DNA of 64,000 nucleotides from Litoribacillus peritrichatus (GCF_039537985.1 NZ_BAABBN010000004.1:1488001-1552000); one strand, 5' to 3'; counted from the stretch's first letter, positions 44,165-53,642 are shown. Numbers and translations are program-made. Notes: a model not told the origin generated them from the sequence alone.

Positions 44165-44689
44165 ATGAAAAACAAAGGCCTCGAACAAAGATTGAGCGAC
44201 GAGATTTTAACATTCTTGGACAGTCGCCGAACTTTACACCTTTCAAGTCTGGATGAGGATGGCCACCCTTACGCCTCCTATGCCCCATTTGCTTTGGGTA
44301 CTGAATGTATCTATGTCTTACTCAGCGACATCGCGGTACATGGCAGAAATTTAAAGCAGAACTCAAAAGCTGCGGTTTTAATCGTAGAAGACGAATCACA
44401 GGCAGCCACAATATTTGCAAGAATACGGGTAAACTACCAGGTATCTGCCCAGCATTTACAGATCGATTCGGAAGAATACAAAACGGGCATTCATCAATTA
44501 TTCAAAAAACACGGAGACCGAATTCATAACCTGGCAGAACTGAGTGACTTTAACTTATTCAAACTGACGCCATTGGGAGGTCGCTATGTTAAAGACTTTG
44601 GACGCGCTTTTTCAATCGCGGGTAACACTTTAACCGGCGAAAGCATTGATCGCTTACGCGACGGCCACAAACCAAGAGTTTCGGCGTAA
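44165..44689 (+). CDS. hutZ: Heme oxygenase-like HugZ/HutZ
   Basis: This 174-aa split-barrel (PNPOx-like) protein shows HLSSLDEDGHPYASYAPFAL, HGRNLKQNSKAAVLIVEDE and HNLAELSDFNLFKLTPLGGR, the HugZ pattern. His168 in the C-terminal tail (DGHKP) lies where the HutZ heme ligand is expected. It opens the heme ring to free iron. It starts 26 bp after hutX; a hairpin follows. Confidence 0.9.
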   Translation: MKNKGLEQRLSDEILTFLDSRRTLHLSSLDEDGHPYASYAPFALGTECIYVLLSDIAVHGRNLKQNSKAAVLIVEDESQAATIFARIRVNYQVSAQHLQIDSEEYKTGIHQLFKKHGDRIHNLAELSDFNLFKLTPLGGRYVKDFGRAFSIAGNTLTGESIDRLRDGHKPRVSA

Positions 44690-44760
44690 GCCTCATAATA
44701 AATTGCCTGAATCGAGATGCAGTGTTTGAGACGCGTCTCTTTGGGTTGCTCCAATGGAAG

Positions 44761-44798
44761 TTGTGTGAGGCCGCTAACTTTATAGAGTCCTCACACAA
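44761..44798 (+). terminator. Hairpin after hutZ
   Basis: TTGTGTGAGG / CCTCACACAA form a perfect 10-bp stem with an 18-nt loop between hutZ and the convergent small gene. A 12-bp palindrome GAGACGCGTCTC lies just before it at 44728-44739. No T tract is present. Confidence 0.5.
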
Positions 44799-44829
44799 TG
44801 GCCTTACCCAAAAATCGAACGATTCCAAT

Positions 44830-45129
44830 TTACCCCATTCGTTCAATTCCTGTCACCACAGGTTGCCCATCACCCAATGGCTCATATAGCTCGATCATCA
44901 CAACAAAGGGCTGAGGTTTCGGTATGACCAGTGAAGCTTCACAGATAAAGCGATAGTGAAGACCATCGACAATTTGAGTGGCAAACTCCAACGGTAGATA
45001 TTGAACACCCGCCAAACCAATAGTCGCCCTGTCAAAAACTGCTTTAACCTCTGATGTAACGGGTTTCCACTCCGACCAGCCAACAATGGAGAATCCGTTA
45101 TTAGCTGCTAGGTTGGCCTTCATATTCAT
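44830..45129 (-). CDS. Small cystatin-like protein
   Basis: This 99-aa protein has an N-terminal Gly region (NGFSIVGW), a helix-like stretch and TQIVDGLHYRF, which fits the cystatin QxVxG hairpin; the closing IELYEPL strand is also cystatin-like. The second-hairpin PW pair is not seen. No signal peptide, so it is cytoplasmic as written. Some bacteria carry such proteins; function unknown. GGGA lies 7 bases before the ATG. Confidence 0.5.
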   Translation of the reverse strand: MNMKANLAANNGFSIVGWSEWKPVTSEVKAVFDRATIGLAGVQYLPLEFATQIVDGLHYRFICEASLVIPKPQPFVVMIELYEPLGDGQPVVTGIERMG

Positions 45130-45226
45130 AAAATCTTCCCTTTAATTGAAATTGATATAAACAAATTTACACCATTCAATTCTGGCCTAATGCCCCAAAA
45201 AAGGTATTACGTTTAATTACAGCCAG

Positions 45227-45976
45227 TTACGGGTTTCGTTCTTTAAGATAGGTTTTAAGTTCTGAATTGAAAGCAGCAAGAAGAGCCTCACTGTTCGGCC
45301 AGTTTTTTGAAAACGCAATGTGATAACTTCGCCGTTCACCTACAGGCTGGTTGATCACATCAATCATATCGAACTCAGGTGCATGCTGTTGAATCAGATA
45401 TTGGCATACTGAAATTTCACATATTGAAAGATCTATAAAGCCCGCTTTCAACCGTCTTAGATGACGTAACTCCAGTGTTTCTCCAGTCAGGTAAGTTACT
45501 TTTTTAAACTGATTTCTTTTCAGTGCAGCCATGAATACCTGAGGGTACGAATAGCCCTTACTTACCCCGATTGTATAAGGTGAAAGATCCGCCATTACCT
45601 GCCACTGAATATCCCTGTCTGCTCGTTTGAAAAACATATCCTGCACGTAAGATATGGGATCTGAAAAGTAAAGATACTGCTCTCGTTCAGGGCTTTTTGT
45701 GAGACTGTATATGGCCGCTACCCGCCCCAACTGAGTGTATTTTTGCGCTCGGACCCAAGGGATCAGCTTGATGTCTGCCTGATAACCCATGCGTTTTAGC
45801 ACCTGACGAACTACCCGGGTATCACTTCCGACAACTTCTCCATTAAGTTCATATTCAAACGGAGGGAATGTTTCAGTAACGATAGGTATGGACTTACTTA
45901 AAGAGTCAGTGTCCGCATTTACAGAATGAAAACAACAAAGCATCACCCCTATAATTAATACTGCTCGAAAGTACAT
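45227..45976 (-). CDS. Periplasmic substrate-binding-like protein (orphan)
   Basis: This 249-aa protein has a signal peptide (FRAVLIIGVMLCCFHSVNA) and a type 2 periplasmic-binding fold: PIVTETFPPFEYELNGEVVG opens it, and GYQADIKLIPWVRAQKY and FSDPISYVQDMFFK follow. No transporter subunits are adjacent. It is the third orphan of this class in the window. Confidence 0.72.
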   Translation of the reverse strand: MYFRAVLIIGVMLCCFHSVNADTDSLSKSIPIVTETFPPFEYELNGEVVGSDTRVVRQVLKRMGYQADIKLIPWVRAQKYTQLGRVAAIYSLTKSPEREQYLYFSDPISYVQDMFFKRADRDIQWQVMADLSPYTIGVSKGYSYPQVFMAALKRNQFKKVTYLTGETLELRHLRRLKAGFIDLSICEISVCQYLIQQHAPEFDMIDVINQPVGERRSYHIAFSKNWPNSEALLAAFNSELKTYLKERNP

Positions 45977-46088
45977 CGATTAAAACTCCAGCCACCGATA
46001 ACTTAAATTGTAGTAGAAACCCATATATAAGCATCGACAGTCAATACAAGCCCCCTCCTGACTCAGAAAAACTCGAGCAACCGTTCGA

Positions 46089-46115
46089 CCATTCCAATTA
46101 ACCAGTTTGGAATGG
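46089..46115 (-). terminator. Hairpin after the DUF2750 gene
   Basis: CCATTCCAA / TTGGAATGG form a perfect 9-bp stem with a 9-nt loop, 22 bp past the stop of the minus-strand gene. No T tract follows. Confidence 0.5.
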
Positions 46116-46136
46116 CCAGGGAACAGCGTTAAGCAA

Positions 46137-46517
46137 TCACCAACCGGAAGACAATTCGTCCTGAATGTCGTCCTTAATTTCTGATGGGGCCATTATCCAG
46201 ACTGTCGCATCCGAGCCGGGAAAAACACCTACCTCTAAACCGTCTCCTTGAAGCCCCGGCACCCATTTTTTAAAAAACTCAGGTAGCCCAATGTTTTTCG
46301 GTTTTAAGGTTTCCGTTACACTTTCACAATACACTTGCGCAAACTCGAGACTCGGCCATACAGGTAAATATTCAAACCCTTCATCTTCTGAGAAAATTTT
46401 TAAGAACTGTTTCTCTTCATTGACCAATATCCAAATTTCTCGTTCTTCACCGACCACACTCAAGAAGTAATTGTATCTGTCTTCGCAACTTAACTTCTGT
46501 ATGTCTTCCAACTGCAT
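46137..46517 (-). CDS. DUF2750-family protein
   Basis: This 126-aa protein matches DUF2750 in length and motifs: RYNYFLSVVGEEREIWIL, the stretch around YLPVWPSLEFAQVY, and the ending GLEVGVFPGSDATVWI. Function is not established. No signal peptide or membrane segment. The stretch near position 10 overlaps no other gene; it stands alone. Confidence 0.7.
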   Translation of the reverse strand: MQLEDIQKLSCEDRYNYFLSVVGEEREIWILVNEEKQFLKIFSEDEGFEYLPVWPSLEFAQVYCESVTETLKPKNIGLPEFFKKWVPGLQGDGLEVGVFPGSDATVWIMAPSEIKDDIQDELSSGW

Positions 46518-46738
46518 TATTACTTCTCCCGGTGTTTGCTCACACTTGTGATTTAATCGGAAGATTATAAAGCCCTACCTCAAATTAGAAAGCGCTTACT
46601 CAAACAAAAAAACAATATTCTGACTTGTCTTCATATTTTATAGGTACTGTTTTCAAGTAATTGTACGCAGCCAATGTTTACTGACTAAACTGTTTAAAAA
46701 TAGCTTTCTGATCCGGCCACTACTGATAGCGGTAAAAA

Positions 46739-48544
46739 ATGAACAATACGTCTTATCATTTACTGACAACACCCGGCTCTCATATCCTTGATAAGTTCAT
46801 TCCGCAAGAACTGCTGAACAATGTCACGTCCAGATTTCAAGCCCGGACACTTATATTCATAGTGGGGTTGTTTGGAGTCACCGGCATCATAGCTCTGACA
46901 GTCGTGATCTTTTTAGAAGACGCCCTTCCAGCAAGAAGAATTGTCACCCTTATGCTTGTAGCAGCACAACCAATTGCGTTGGTTGTAATGCACCTGACAA
47001 AGAAAATCACACTCGCAGCTCGCTCATCTATTTTGCTGATTTGGCTTGTTACTTTTTACATTGATTTCAATAATCAATCGGTATCCGGCCCCGTATCAAT
47101 TCTTTGGCTGTTACCCTCCGCCTATGCGGCACTTCTGCTCAACCGAAAAGATGTAGTTTTTACAACAGTAGCTTCATTTATTGGTTACGGGATTAATTTT
47201 ACCGCACTCGAACATAACCTATTACCACCGCCAATCACCAACCCAGAGTTTTGGGAGTCTGTTAAGTTTATTACCATGACCTTCACAATAACGGTCATCA
47301 CGGCTTGTATTTACGCATTAACCAAACTGCGTGATGGGCGCGAACACGATTTATCAACCGAAATTAATCTGAGACAAACAATCATGGCAGAGTTGGCGCA
47401 AGCAAAAGATAAGGCTGAGTCATCTGCAAAAAGCAAAGCCATGTTTTTGGCCACCATGAGTCATGAACTACGGACCCCGTTGAACGGAGTTTTAGCCAGT
47501 GCGGAATTGCTTTCACTTGACCCTCTTCCTGAAAAGTCCCGAGCCAGAGTCAACGACATCACCTCGGCTGGCTCATTACTGCTCACCTTAATCAATGACA
47601 TCCTTGATCTGAGTAAGTTTGATTCACAAGGTATACAGCTCGCGCCAAAAGCATACAGCCTCAATAATCAGCTCAACAACATCCATCGTTTAATGGCTTC
47701 CAAGGTAAAGCCAGGTGTGGAGCTGAAGCTGGACATCCCGCAGGAAGACACATTCATCATTGCTGACGAGCACAGAATGTCTCAGATTATCCTGAATTTG
47801 CTGTCGAATTCGCTCAAGTTCACCGAACGAGGCCATGTCATTCTTCAAGCAAGTTTAAAAGACACCAAAAAGTCAGAACGTAAATCACTCACTATCAAGG
47901 TAACTGATACTGGATTGGGGATCAGCAAGGAGGATCAGGAAGATTTATTTGTTGAATTCAGTCAAGTGGGAGATTGTCACCGAATTCATCGGGAAGGCAC
48001 AGGCCTCGGGTTGACCATAACGCAAAAAATCGTACAAAAAATGGAAGGCACAATCAGCCTTGATAGCCAACCCAAAATGGGTACTCAGGTTACTGTTGAA
48101 TTACCAGTCATCTTATCGGATTGCCTTGATACCCCACCGGAACCGACCAGCCATCAACCCATCAATGATATCAGTGACTTAAAAGTTATCATTGTGGATG
48201 ACATCGAACTCAACCGATTAGTATTAAAAGCCATGTTAGAAGAGCTTGGTGTTCACCACATTGATGAATTCGATAACGGCTTAAAGGTGTTTGAATATGT
48301 TGAGCAACATCCTGATATTGATATCATTTTTATGGACGTTTGTATGCCCGTCATGGACGGCATTGAAGCCAGTAGAAACCTCCGAAACATTGATTTCAAA
48401 AAACCAATAATCGCTGTTACAGCAAACGCATATTCAGAAGATCAGGAACAATGTCTAGAAGCAGGTATGACTGGTTTTGTAGCAAAGCCTGTTTTGATTG
48501 GTCCATTAAGAACGTGCCTCGAGGAAATCATCGAGGCCGGATAA
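46739..48544 (+). CDS. Hybrid sensor histidine kinase with receiver domain
   Basis: This 601-aa protein has six N-terminal transmembrane helices (about 35-205). A HisKA domain follows with phosphoacceptor His242 (MSHELRTPLNG), then a HATPase domain (ILNLLSNSLKFTERG, the stretch around DTGLGISKED, and GTGLGLTI), and a C-terminal receiver with Asp533 (FMDVCMPVMDG) and the Lys of AKPV. No histidine phosphotransfer domain is attached and no partner regulator is adjacent, so signal output needs an unlinked HPt protein. Signal unknown. Confidence 0.9.
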   Translation: MNNTSYHLLTTPGSHILDKFIPQELLNNVTSRFQARTLIFIVGLFGVTGIIALTVVIFLEDALPARRIVTLMLVAAQPIALVVMHLTKKITLAARSSILLIWLVTFYIDFNNQSVSGPVSILWLLPSAYAALLLNRKDVVFTTVASFIGYGINFTALEHNLLPPPITNPEFWESVKFITMTFTITVITACIYALTKLRDGREHDLSTEINLRQTIMAELAQAKDKAESSAKSKAMFLATMSHELRTPLNGVLASAELLSLDPLPEKSRARVNDITSAGSLLLTLINDILDLSKFDSQGIQLAPKAYSLNNQLNNIHRLMASKVKPGVELKLDIPQEDTFIIADEHRMSQIILNLLSNSLKFTERGHVILQASLKDTKKSERKSLTIKVTDTGLGISKEDQEDLFVEFSQVGDCHRIHREGTGLGLTITQKIVQKMEGTISLDSQPKMGTQVTVELPVILSDCLDTPPEPTSHQPINDISDLKVIIVDDIELNRLVLKAMLEELGVHHIDEFDNGLKVFEYVEQHPDIDIIFMDVCMPVMDGIEASRNLRNIDFKKPIIAVTANAYSEDQEQCLEAGMTGFVAKPVLIGPLRTCLEEIIEAG

Positions 48545-48551
48545 CGTTTGT

Positions 48552-49094
48552 TTAACCCAACAATTTAAAAGACTCGAGGAATTCTTTGGTCAGGTCAGTT
48601 TTGCCTTTCTTAGCATAGGTATTGATGGAATAACCCGTCTTGCCGTTCTTCACAACGATCGAAGTCAGAGTGACTTCTTCATTCTTAAATACAAACTCTA
48701 CCGCTGGAAAACCCGATACCTGAACGTCCCGTTGAGAAACCATATATACTTCACCTACATCCGAAACTTCTGATCGGAATGCTTCCACCATGGACTCCAA
48801 TGTTTCTTCATCTGCATCTGGAAATACGTTTGAAACCTGACCGGCAAATATCATATAACCCGTGCCCTTATAGTTAACGGCCCGAACTTCAAACCGGACA
48901 TCACCGCTGCCAGGAACAAACCGGGTTACGTATTTTACTTTAGGCTTTTTAGGAAACTGCACTTCATAATCAAATAGTGCCGAAAAAGAATAATGATCTA
49001 GGCCTTTTTCAACAGGAGCTGGTGGCGTGGCCGTATTTTGGTAAACTTGATACCCACCGCCAAGTAACGCCACTAAAATAAGTAAATACTTCAT
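48552..49094 (-). CDS. Membrane-anchored or exported protein, unrecognised
   Basis: This 180-aa protein starts MKYLLILVALLGGGYQVYQ, a signal anchor or signal peptide. A single beta-rich domain follows, with FDYEVQFPKKPKVKYVTRFV and VSGFPAVEFVF. It may be of PsbP-like or similar fold, but I cannot assign it. ATG 49094 has AAGGA at proper spacing. Confidence 0.55.
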   Translation of the reverse strand: MKYLLILVALLGGGYQVYQNTATPPAPVEKGLDHYSFSALFDYEVQFPKKPKVKYVTRFVPGSGDVRFEVRAVNYKGTGYMIFAGQVSNVFPDADEETLESMVEAFRSEVSDVGEVYMVSQRDVQVSGFPAVEFVFKNEEVTLTSIVVKNGKTGYSINTYAKKGKTDLTKEFLESFKLLG

Positions 49095-49287
49095 TGATCG
49101 CATCCTTTGCTTTTACATCCGTTGTATTTGAATACTTTTCGACTGGGATCAATCGAGCGATGAGCATCATACCAGACGAAACAAACAATACAAATAAGTA
49201 CCTTTCTTGAATAACACCGACTTGTGTTGCACATCTAACCAACACACTTGGCTCTACCCATCGATACAACAGATAACTCCAGACACA

Positions 49288-49998
49288 CTAAAACGCCCGC
49301 CCGCCATTCATCCAATCACCAACGATTCGAGGGACGATATTGGTCGCTTTGCCACGAATAAATTTATAGCCAAATGGAACAGAATCCACCTCTAAAGAAA
49401 CAATCGCTTTTTCAGCATGGAAACTGGCTTTTTTCAGAAGTCCCGCAGCAGGATATACATTTAACGACGTTCCGATGACCAGAATACGAGCCGCATTTCT
49501 GACATGATTTCGGGCTTCGTCATAATTTATAATATTTTCACCAAACCAAACGATATGAGGCCTCAGCTGGCTTCTCAGTTCGCAGAAATCCCCCTTCTTC
49601 AATGGCTGACTTCCAATATCATAAATCAGTGTTTCATCGAGAGAGCTTCGTGCTTTCGATATTTCGCCATGAAGATGAATAACCTGAGACGATCCCGCTC
49701 TTTCATGAAGGTCATCAATATTTTGAGTCACAACAACGACTTCGTGCGTTTCTTCCAGGCGAGCAATCGCATCATGAGCTGCATTCGGTTTTGCGCTGCT
49801 CATTTGTTGTCTGCAATCATTATAAAAATCCAAGACTAGTTCAGGGTTTCTCTGCCAAGCAGCTGGTGTTGCAACGTCCTCGACAAGGTATTCATTCCAA
49901 AGGCCGTTTGAATCCCTGAAGGTTCTAATACCACTTTCAGCGCTTACGCCTGCACCGGTAAAAACAACCACTTTATCTTTTTGTAACACTCTCGCCAT
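49288..49998 (-). CDS. Sir2-family NAD-dependent deacylase lacking the zinc cysteines
   Basis: This 236-aa sirtuin has GAGVSAESGIRTFR (NAD loop), TQNIDDLHERAG and the catalytic His in HLHGE, then RPHIVWFGE and GTSLNVYPAAG. Between HLHGE and RPHIVWFGE, where class III sirtuins have a four-Cys zinc ribbon, there is KARSSLDETLIYDIG and a single Cys. A subset of bacterial sirtuins is similarly zinc-less. It probably removes acyl groups from proteins; exact activity unknown. Confidence 0.85.
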   Translation of the reverse strand: MARVLQKDKVVVFTGAGVSAESGIRTFRDSNGLWNEYLVEDVATPAAWQRNPELVLDFYNDCRQQMSSAKPNAAHDAIARLEETHEVVVVTQNIDDLHERAGSSQVIHLHGEISKARSSLDETLIYDIGSQPLKKGDFCELRSQLRPHIVWFGENIINYDEARNHVRNAARILVIGTSLNVYPAAGLLKKASFHAEKAIVSLEVDSVPFGYKFIRGKATNIVPRIVGDWMNGGRAF

Positions 49999-50054
49999 CT
50001 TTCATCCCGGAGAAATGTAATTCAAATGACAGCCATAGTTTGTTCCGGCTTCTG

Positions 50055-50513
50055 TTATTCACCGGAAACGTCACAAACCTGGAGCGTCTCTTCAATCCAT
50101 AACTGATAAGTTTGCACATTTTTATGAGCAATTTCTTTAATTTCTGTATCACTAAGCAGCTTACGCTCACTTAAAACCCTAAGTGACTCGAAGTCACATT
50201 CGTCACTGCCCGGTTGCTTAGCCCAACGCTGTAAATGATCCGTACACATTTCTACGATTGCATCGCTGTACTGCGCGATTAAATTGGTAATCAAAGAGTA
50301 GCGCCAACCTTCATCCGCCCGATCTGCAAGCGACAGAACCCGCTGAACTTCCTTCTCACCTAACCGCACAAAATAGCCGTAAATACTGGCGGCTATTGGC
50401 CAGTTTGGGTCACACGTCCAGGACAATAACTCGTCCAGTGCCTCGCTATTCACGGGGTATCCCTGATTAATTATGCTATCAACGCTGTCTTGATCACACT
50501 TATCACGTATCAA
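50055..50513 (-). CDS. DUF5071-like helical protein
   Basis: This 152-aa helical protein contains ALDELLSWTCDPNWPIAAS, then a stretch ending WRYSLITNLI, similar to DUF5071, a HEAT-like group. The start is a TTG with AGGATC upstream, 9 bp after the stop of the 402-aa unknown protein, so they are co-transcribed. Function unknown. Confidence 0.55.
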   Translation of the reverse strand: MIRDKCDQDSVDSIINQGYPVNSEALDELLSWTCDPNWPIAASIYGYFVRLGEKEVQRVLSLADRADEGWRYSLITNLIAQYSDAIVEMCTDHLQRWAKQPGSDECDFESLRVLSERKLLSDTEIKEIAHKNVQTYQLWIEETLQVCDVSGE

Positions 50514-50522
50514 TGTTAGATC

Positions 50523-51731
50523 CTACTCAAAAATTAAAGCATGCTCATTAGAGCGAGATTGAAAAGCCTTTTCTTCTGCTTCTAACTGTTTAAACCGTTG
50601 ATCACTTAAAAACATTTTTACACTTTCAAGATCAGACCCGTCACACGCGTATTGAGCAATACCATAACAATCCGAAGATAAATTGAGGTATCTGCGGATA
50701 GTTTCACTTTGAAGGAGCTTGTCTATCAACCTTTTATAGAACAGAAAAACCTCTTTTTCAGCGTCATCAAAATTGCATACCTGAACCAGTGCTTGAATAT
50801 CGTCATTAATCTCAGACAAATTAACCGCTTCATAATTATGTTCCCACTCGACAATCCCTAACCAACTGAGCGGCCCATATTCCATCAGGTGATCTTTATC
50901 ATTTTGAGTCCCGAAACCCAGACTCCAATCCAAGAAATACTGATCAGAGAATTCGAACATAATAACGAGAACTTCTTGTTCAATTTCTGTGCTTGTTATG
51001 ACGCGAACGGCTTCCTCATAAACCAAATCAAAGTAATCGTTAAGCTTTTCTCTTAATTGTTGAAGGGCTACATCAGGCGGAAATATCTGAGCCCCCGTGT
51101 TATTAACAACAGCAAGCACCTCATTCGATACCGGTCCAACAACAATGGTGTATGAATCAGGCAAATCAAGAATCACGCCCTCATCTACTGTTTGGCAGTC
51201 CAAGTAGTTCGTATAAATGCATTCTGACTTTTCCCACGCAAAGTGTTCGTAACCCAGTAACGGTCTGGACAAAGTCCCCAAACGTGAGAAAATTTCTATC
51301 GGCCTATTTTTCTCATTCCGTCGAACCATGACCGCTCTTGTTACATCAATATCCTCTTCACTGAGGGAAAATTCATAAAGACACACCGATGAGTTTGCAT
51401 ACTCATACAGAACTAAGTAGCGAACTTCCGATAATGTAATTTCAACCATATCAGGCTGTTCAACGTCACCATATATGTAATATTTGCCATGATTTTGGTT
51501 TGGAATATTCAAAGAATACGCTGCAGCCTCGCTGACATAATCTGAAGCGGTATAGAAAAAATAAGGATTCAGCTGGGTATTAAAATTCGAATACCTGTTT
51601 GGAAACGGCCACTTGTTTTTTATCCGGCGAACCCGTTCAGTGAGAGAAGCAAATAAACTCAACTGCTGTTCGGCCAGGTAATGAAAATGTCGTGCAGAAG
51701 ATGGGTGCATGTTGATCATTTTAAATTCCAT
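50523..51731 (-). CDS. Unrecognised 402-aa protein
   Basis: This soluble, acidic, aromatic-rich protein has no signal peptide or recognised motif. A central region (YFDLVYEEAVRVITSTEIE; FSDQYFLDWSLGFGTQN) and a helical tail are visible. An alternative ATG at 51719 has GGA before it. It forms a unit with the DUF5071-like gene. The paired layout recalls small accessory or immunity-type genes, but nothing proves that. Confidence 0.55.
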   Translation of the reverse strand: MEFKMINMHPSSARHFHYLAEQQLSLFASLTERVRRIKNKWPFPNRYSNFNTQLNPYFFYTASDYVSEAAAYSLNIPNQNHGKYYIYGDVEQPDMVEITLSEVRYLVLYEYANSSVCLYEFSLSEEDIDVTRAVMVRRNEKNRPIEIFSRLGTLSRPLLGYEHFAWEKSECIYTNYLDCQTVDEGVILDLPDSYTIVVGPVSNEVLAVVNNTGAQIFPPDVALQQLREKLNDYFDLVYEEAVRVITSTEIEQEVLVIMFEFSDQYFLDWSLGFGTQNDKDHLMEYGPLSWLGIVEWEHNYEAVNLSEINDDIQALVQVCNFDDAEKEVFLFYKRLIDKLLQSETIRRYLNLSSDCYGIAQYACDGSDLESVKMFLSDQRFKQLEAEEKAFQSRSNEHALIFE

Positions 51732-51955
51732 TTTTTAGGTCTAACTAAAGTCCATCCACGAACTTTTATTCATCATATACCAGAGTGAATATCTAATCAG
51801 TGTGCTGATTCAAAAAGCAGCATGTGCAATTCTGCACAACCAATGACTATTTTAAAATATTTAACAACCATCCAGCACAGCTTAACATTCATTCAAACAA
51901 CAACACGCAAACATACATAAGAATGCTTGTTTTGCACTTTATCAGGAGAAACAAC

Positions 51956-52381
51956 ATGCCTCTAATCAACGTCACCGCACCAAAGGGTGCATTTAACAGC
52001 ACAACTCAAAACGAATTTATGACAGAAATAACAAACGCAGTGCTTATTGCTGAAGGCGCATCACCAGAAGACAGCGGAGCGAACGCGTTGGCCTGGGCCT
52101 ATTTCAAAGAACACCCTGAAGGAAGTATTTATGTGGGCAAACAACACCCGGATAAAGTCCCACTGCTCATCCGAATTACCACACCAAAAGGCGGTCTGAC
52201 TCTCGAAGCCCGGATTCAGTTAGCCGACACCATCAGTAGCATCGTCAACAAGTACATTGGCGTATACGAAGGAAAGCTCAACCACTGGCTGCTCATGGAT
52301 GAAATCAACGAAGGTGGATGGGCAGGCAATGGCCATGTGTTTTCAATTGACGATGTTAAGGCGGCGATGAATATTACATAG
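51956..52381 (+). CDS. Tautomerase-superfamily protein
   Basis: This 141-aa protein starts MPLINVTAPKGAF with Pro immediately after Met, the catalytic Pro1 of the tautomerase superfamily. A second beta-alpha-beta unit (PLLIRITTPKGGLTLEARI) follows, as in fused-subunit members. AGGAG lies 8 bases before ATG 51956; the longer upstream frame lacks Pro1. Substrate unknown. Confidence 0.8.
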   Translation: MPLINVTAPKGAFNSTTQNEFMTEITNAVLIAEGASPEDSGANALAWAYFKEHPEGSIYVGKQHPDKVPLLIRITTPKGGLTLEARIQLADTISSIVNKYIGVYEGKLNHWLLMDEINEGGWAGNGHVFSIDDVKAAMNIT

Positions 52382-52472
52382 CTGCCAAAGTATCGTATCA
52401 CCTGACTCCAACACCTGACTTATGTCTGAAGCGGGTATTGATGAGCAGGCTAACCAGATGTTTGTATCACCT

Positions 52473-52880
52473 TTAAGGCATATCAATACAAGAGAATGTT
52501 TCGGTCTGAATAGTTTTTTGATCATTCACATTAAACTTCAAAAAACGGGTCGAGCATTCTTGGTCTTGCCAAGGTTTACAGTCGGATATTGAAATCGTAC
52601 AAGTACTTTCGAAGCAACCATAGGTCAGTTCATTTCTGATGTTGGTTTTGTTGGATTCAATTAACGAGGCCATCACAGCACCAACCGTGCGAACCGGCCT
52701 GCCCTCACATGCATAATTTTCCTCCAGAATTGCAGTATTAGAATTAGCCAAAACTTTTTCCAAGAGTTCATGCTGCTCAAGATCATGCGCGCGAAATTGG
52801 TATGAGTCCTGCCAAACAACAAAAATACCAATGAAGAGCCCCAGTAAGAAAACCATCAGATATTTAAATGTGCTTATCAT
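52473..52880 (-). CDS. Single-pass membrane protein, unrecognised
   Basis: This 135-aa protein starts MISTFKYLMVFLLGLFIG, one membrane anchor with the rest periplasmic. Five or six Cys in the outer part (CEGR, CFESTC, SDCKPWQDQEC, SCID) suggest disulfides. No family recognised. Confidence 0.5.
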   Translation of the reverse strand: MISTFKYLMVFLLGLFIGIFVVWQDSYQFRAHDLEQHELLEKVLANSNTAILEENYACEGRPVRTVGAVMASLIESNKTNIRNELTYGCFESTCTISISDCKPWQDQECSTRFLKFNVNDQKTIQTETFSCIDMP

Positions 52881-53019
52881 GTAGACCGTCTGCGTAAGAA
52901 AGATAAAGTAATGTGTATCACATGAGCCAGCCAAAAACATACAGTCATTTTCCCTCTGCCGGTTAATTTCGATCGACTTTTCCAGGCTAGATCAGAAATT
53001 TGACAACCTCGCAGGCCAA

Positions 53020-53038
53020 GGTTAACATCCGTTAACAT
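53020..53038. promoter_or_regulatory. TetR operator overlapping the regulator start codon
   Basis: GGTTAACATCCGTTAACAT holds two GTTAACA repeats 10 bp apart and covers the first two bases of the TetR ATG at 53037. A copy with one mismatch in 19 lies at 53643-53661. Confidence 0.65.
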
Positions 53039-53615
53039 GAGTAACACTAAAGACATTATCCTGGCGTGTGCAAGAGACCAATACCTGACTGACGGGTATA
53101 AAGGTCTGTCCATGCGAAAAATTGCAGAAAAGGCAGGCATCAGTGCGACGGCGATTTACCGGCACTTCAATAACAAAGAAGAGCTCTTCCATCGTTTGGT
53201 GAAAAAAGGGTTTGGCACATACACTCAATATTTGATACCCGCCCTGGACGAGCCAACAGCCGAGTTACGCTTTAAAAAAACCATGGCCAATGCTTTGAAT
53301 TTTATTTTAGAGCAACCGAAATACTTTGAGCTTATCTTCGTGAAATCAGAAACCAAAGACGAACTGGTTAACTTTGATGACCTAAGAATAGACTCCAAGA
53401 TTTCCTTTGATTTTTATACCGCCCGAATTACGGAGTGCATCTCCGAAGGCTATTTAAAGGATGATAACCCCAGCGAGATTTCAGTGCTTTTACTGGCAGC
53501 ATATACCGGTTTTTTTGCGCTCTATACCTCTGGACTGTTGCCCCGCTCTAAAGCGGATATTGAAGCTTTGTATTGGAGGACCATTGATCGAATATTAAAC
53601 GGTGTCGTCGCTTAA
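53037..53615 (+). CDS. TetR-family transcriptional regulator
   Basis: This 192-aa protein has the TetR N-terminal HTH (SMRKIAEKAGISATAIYRHF, residues 24-43) and a helical ligand domain. The ATG overlaps its own operator and no good Shine-Dalgarno lies at normal distance (AAGG is 15 bases away), so binding could block translation starts or transcription. It is followed 92 bp later by a tautomerase gene behind a second copy of the operator. Confidence 0.88.
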   Translation: MSNTKDIILACARDQYLTDGYKGLSMRKIAEKAGISATAIYRHFNNKEELFHRLVKKGFGTYTQYLIPALDEPTAELRFKKTMANALNFILEQPKYFELIFVKSETKDELVNFDDLRIDSKISFDFYTARITECISEGYLKDDNPSEISVLLLAAYTGFFALYTSGLLPRSKADIEALYWRTIDRILNGVVA

Positions 53616-53642
53616 CTCGACACCAAAAATTTTTTAACCATT

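Noticed and set aside
49288..51731. Sirtuin cluster as an anti-phage NADase system
   Set aside because: The sirtuin keeps the short deacylase layout, and the adjacent genes show no HerA, SMODS or known defence domains.
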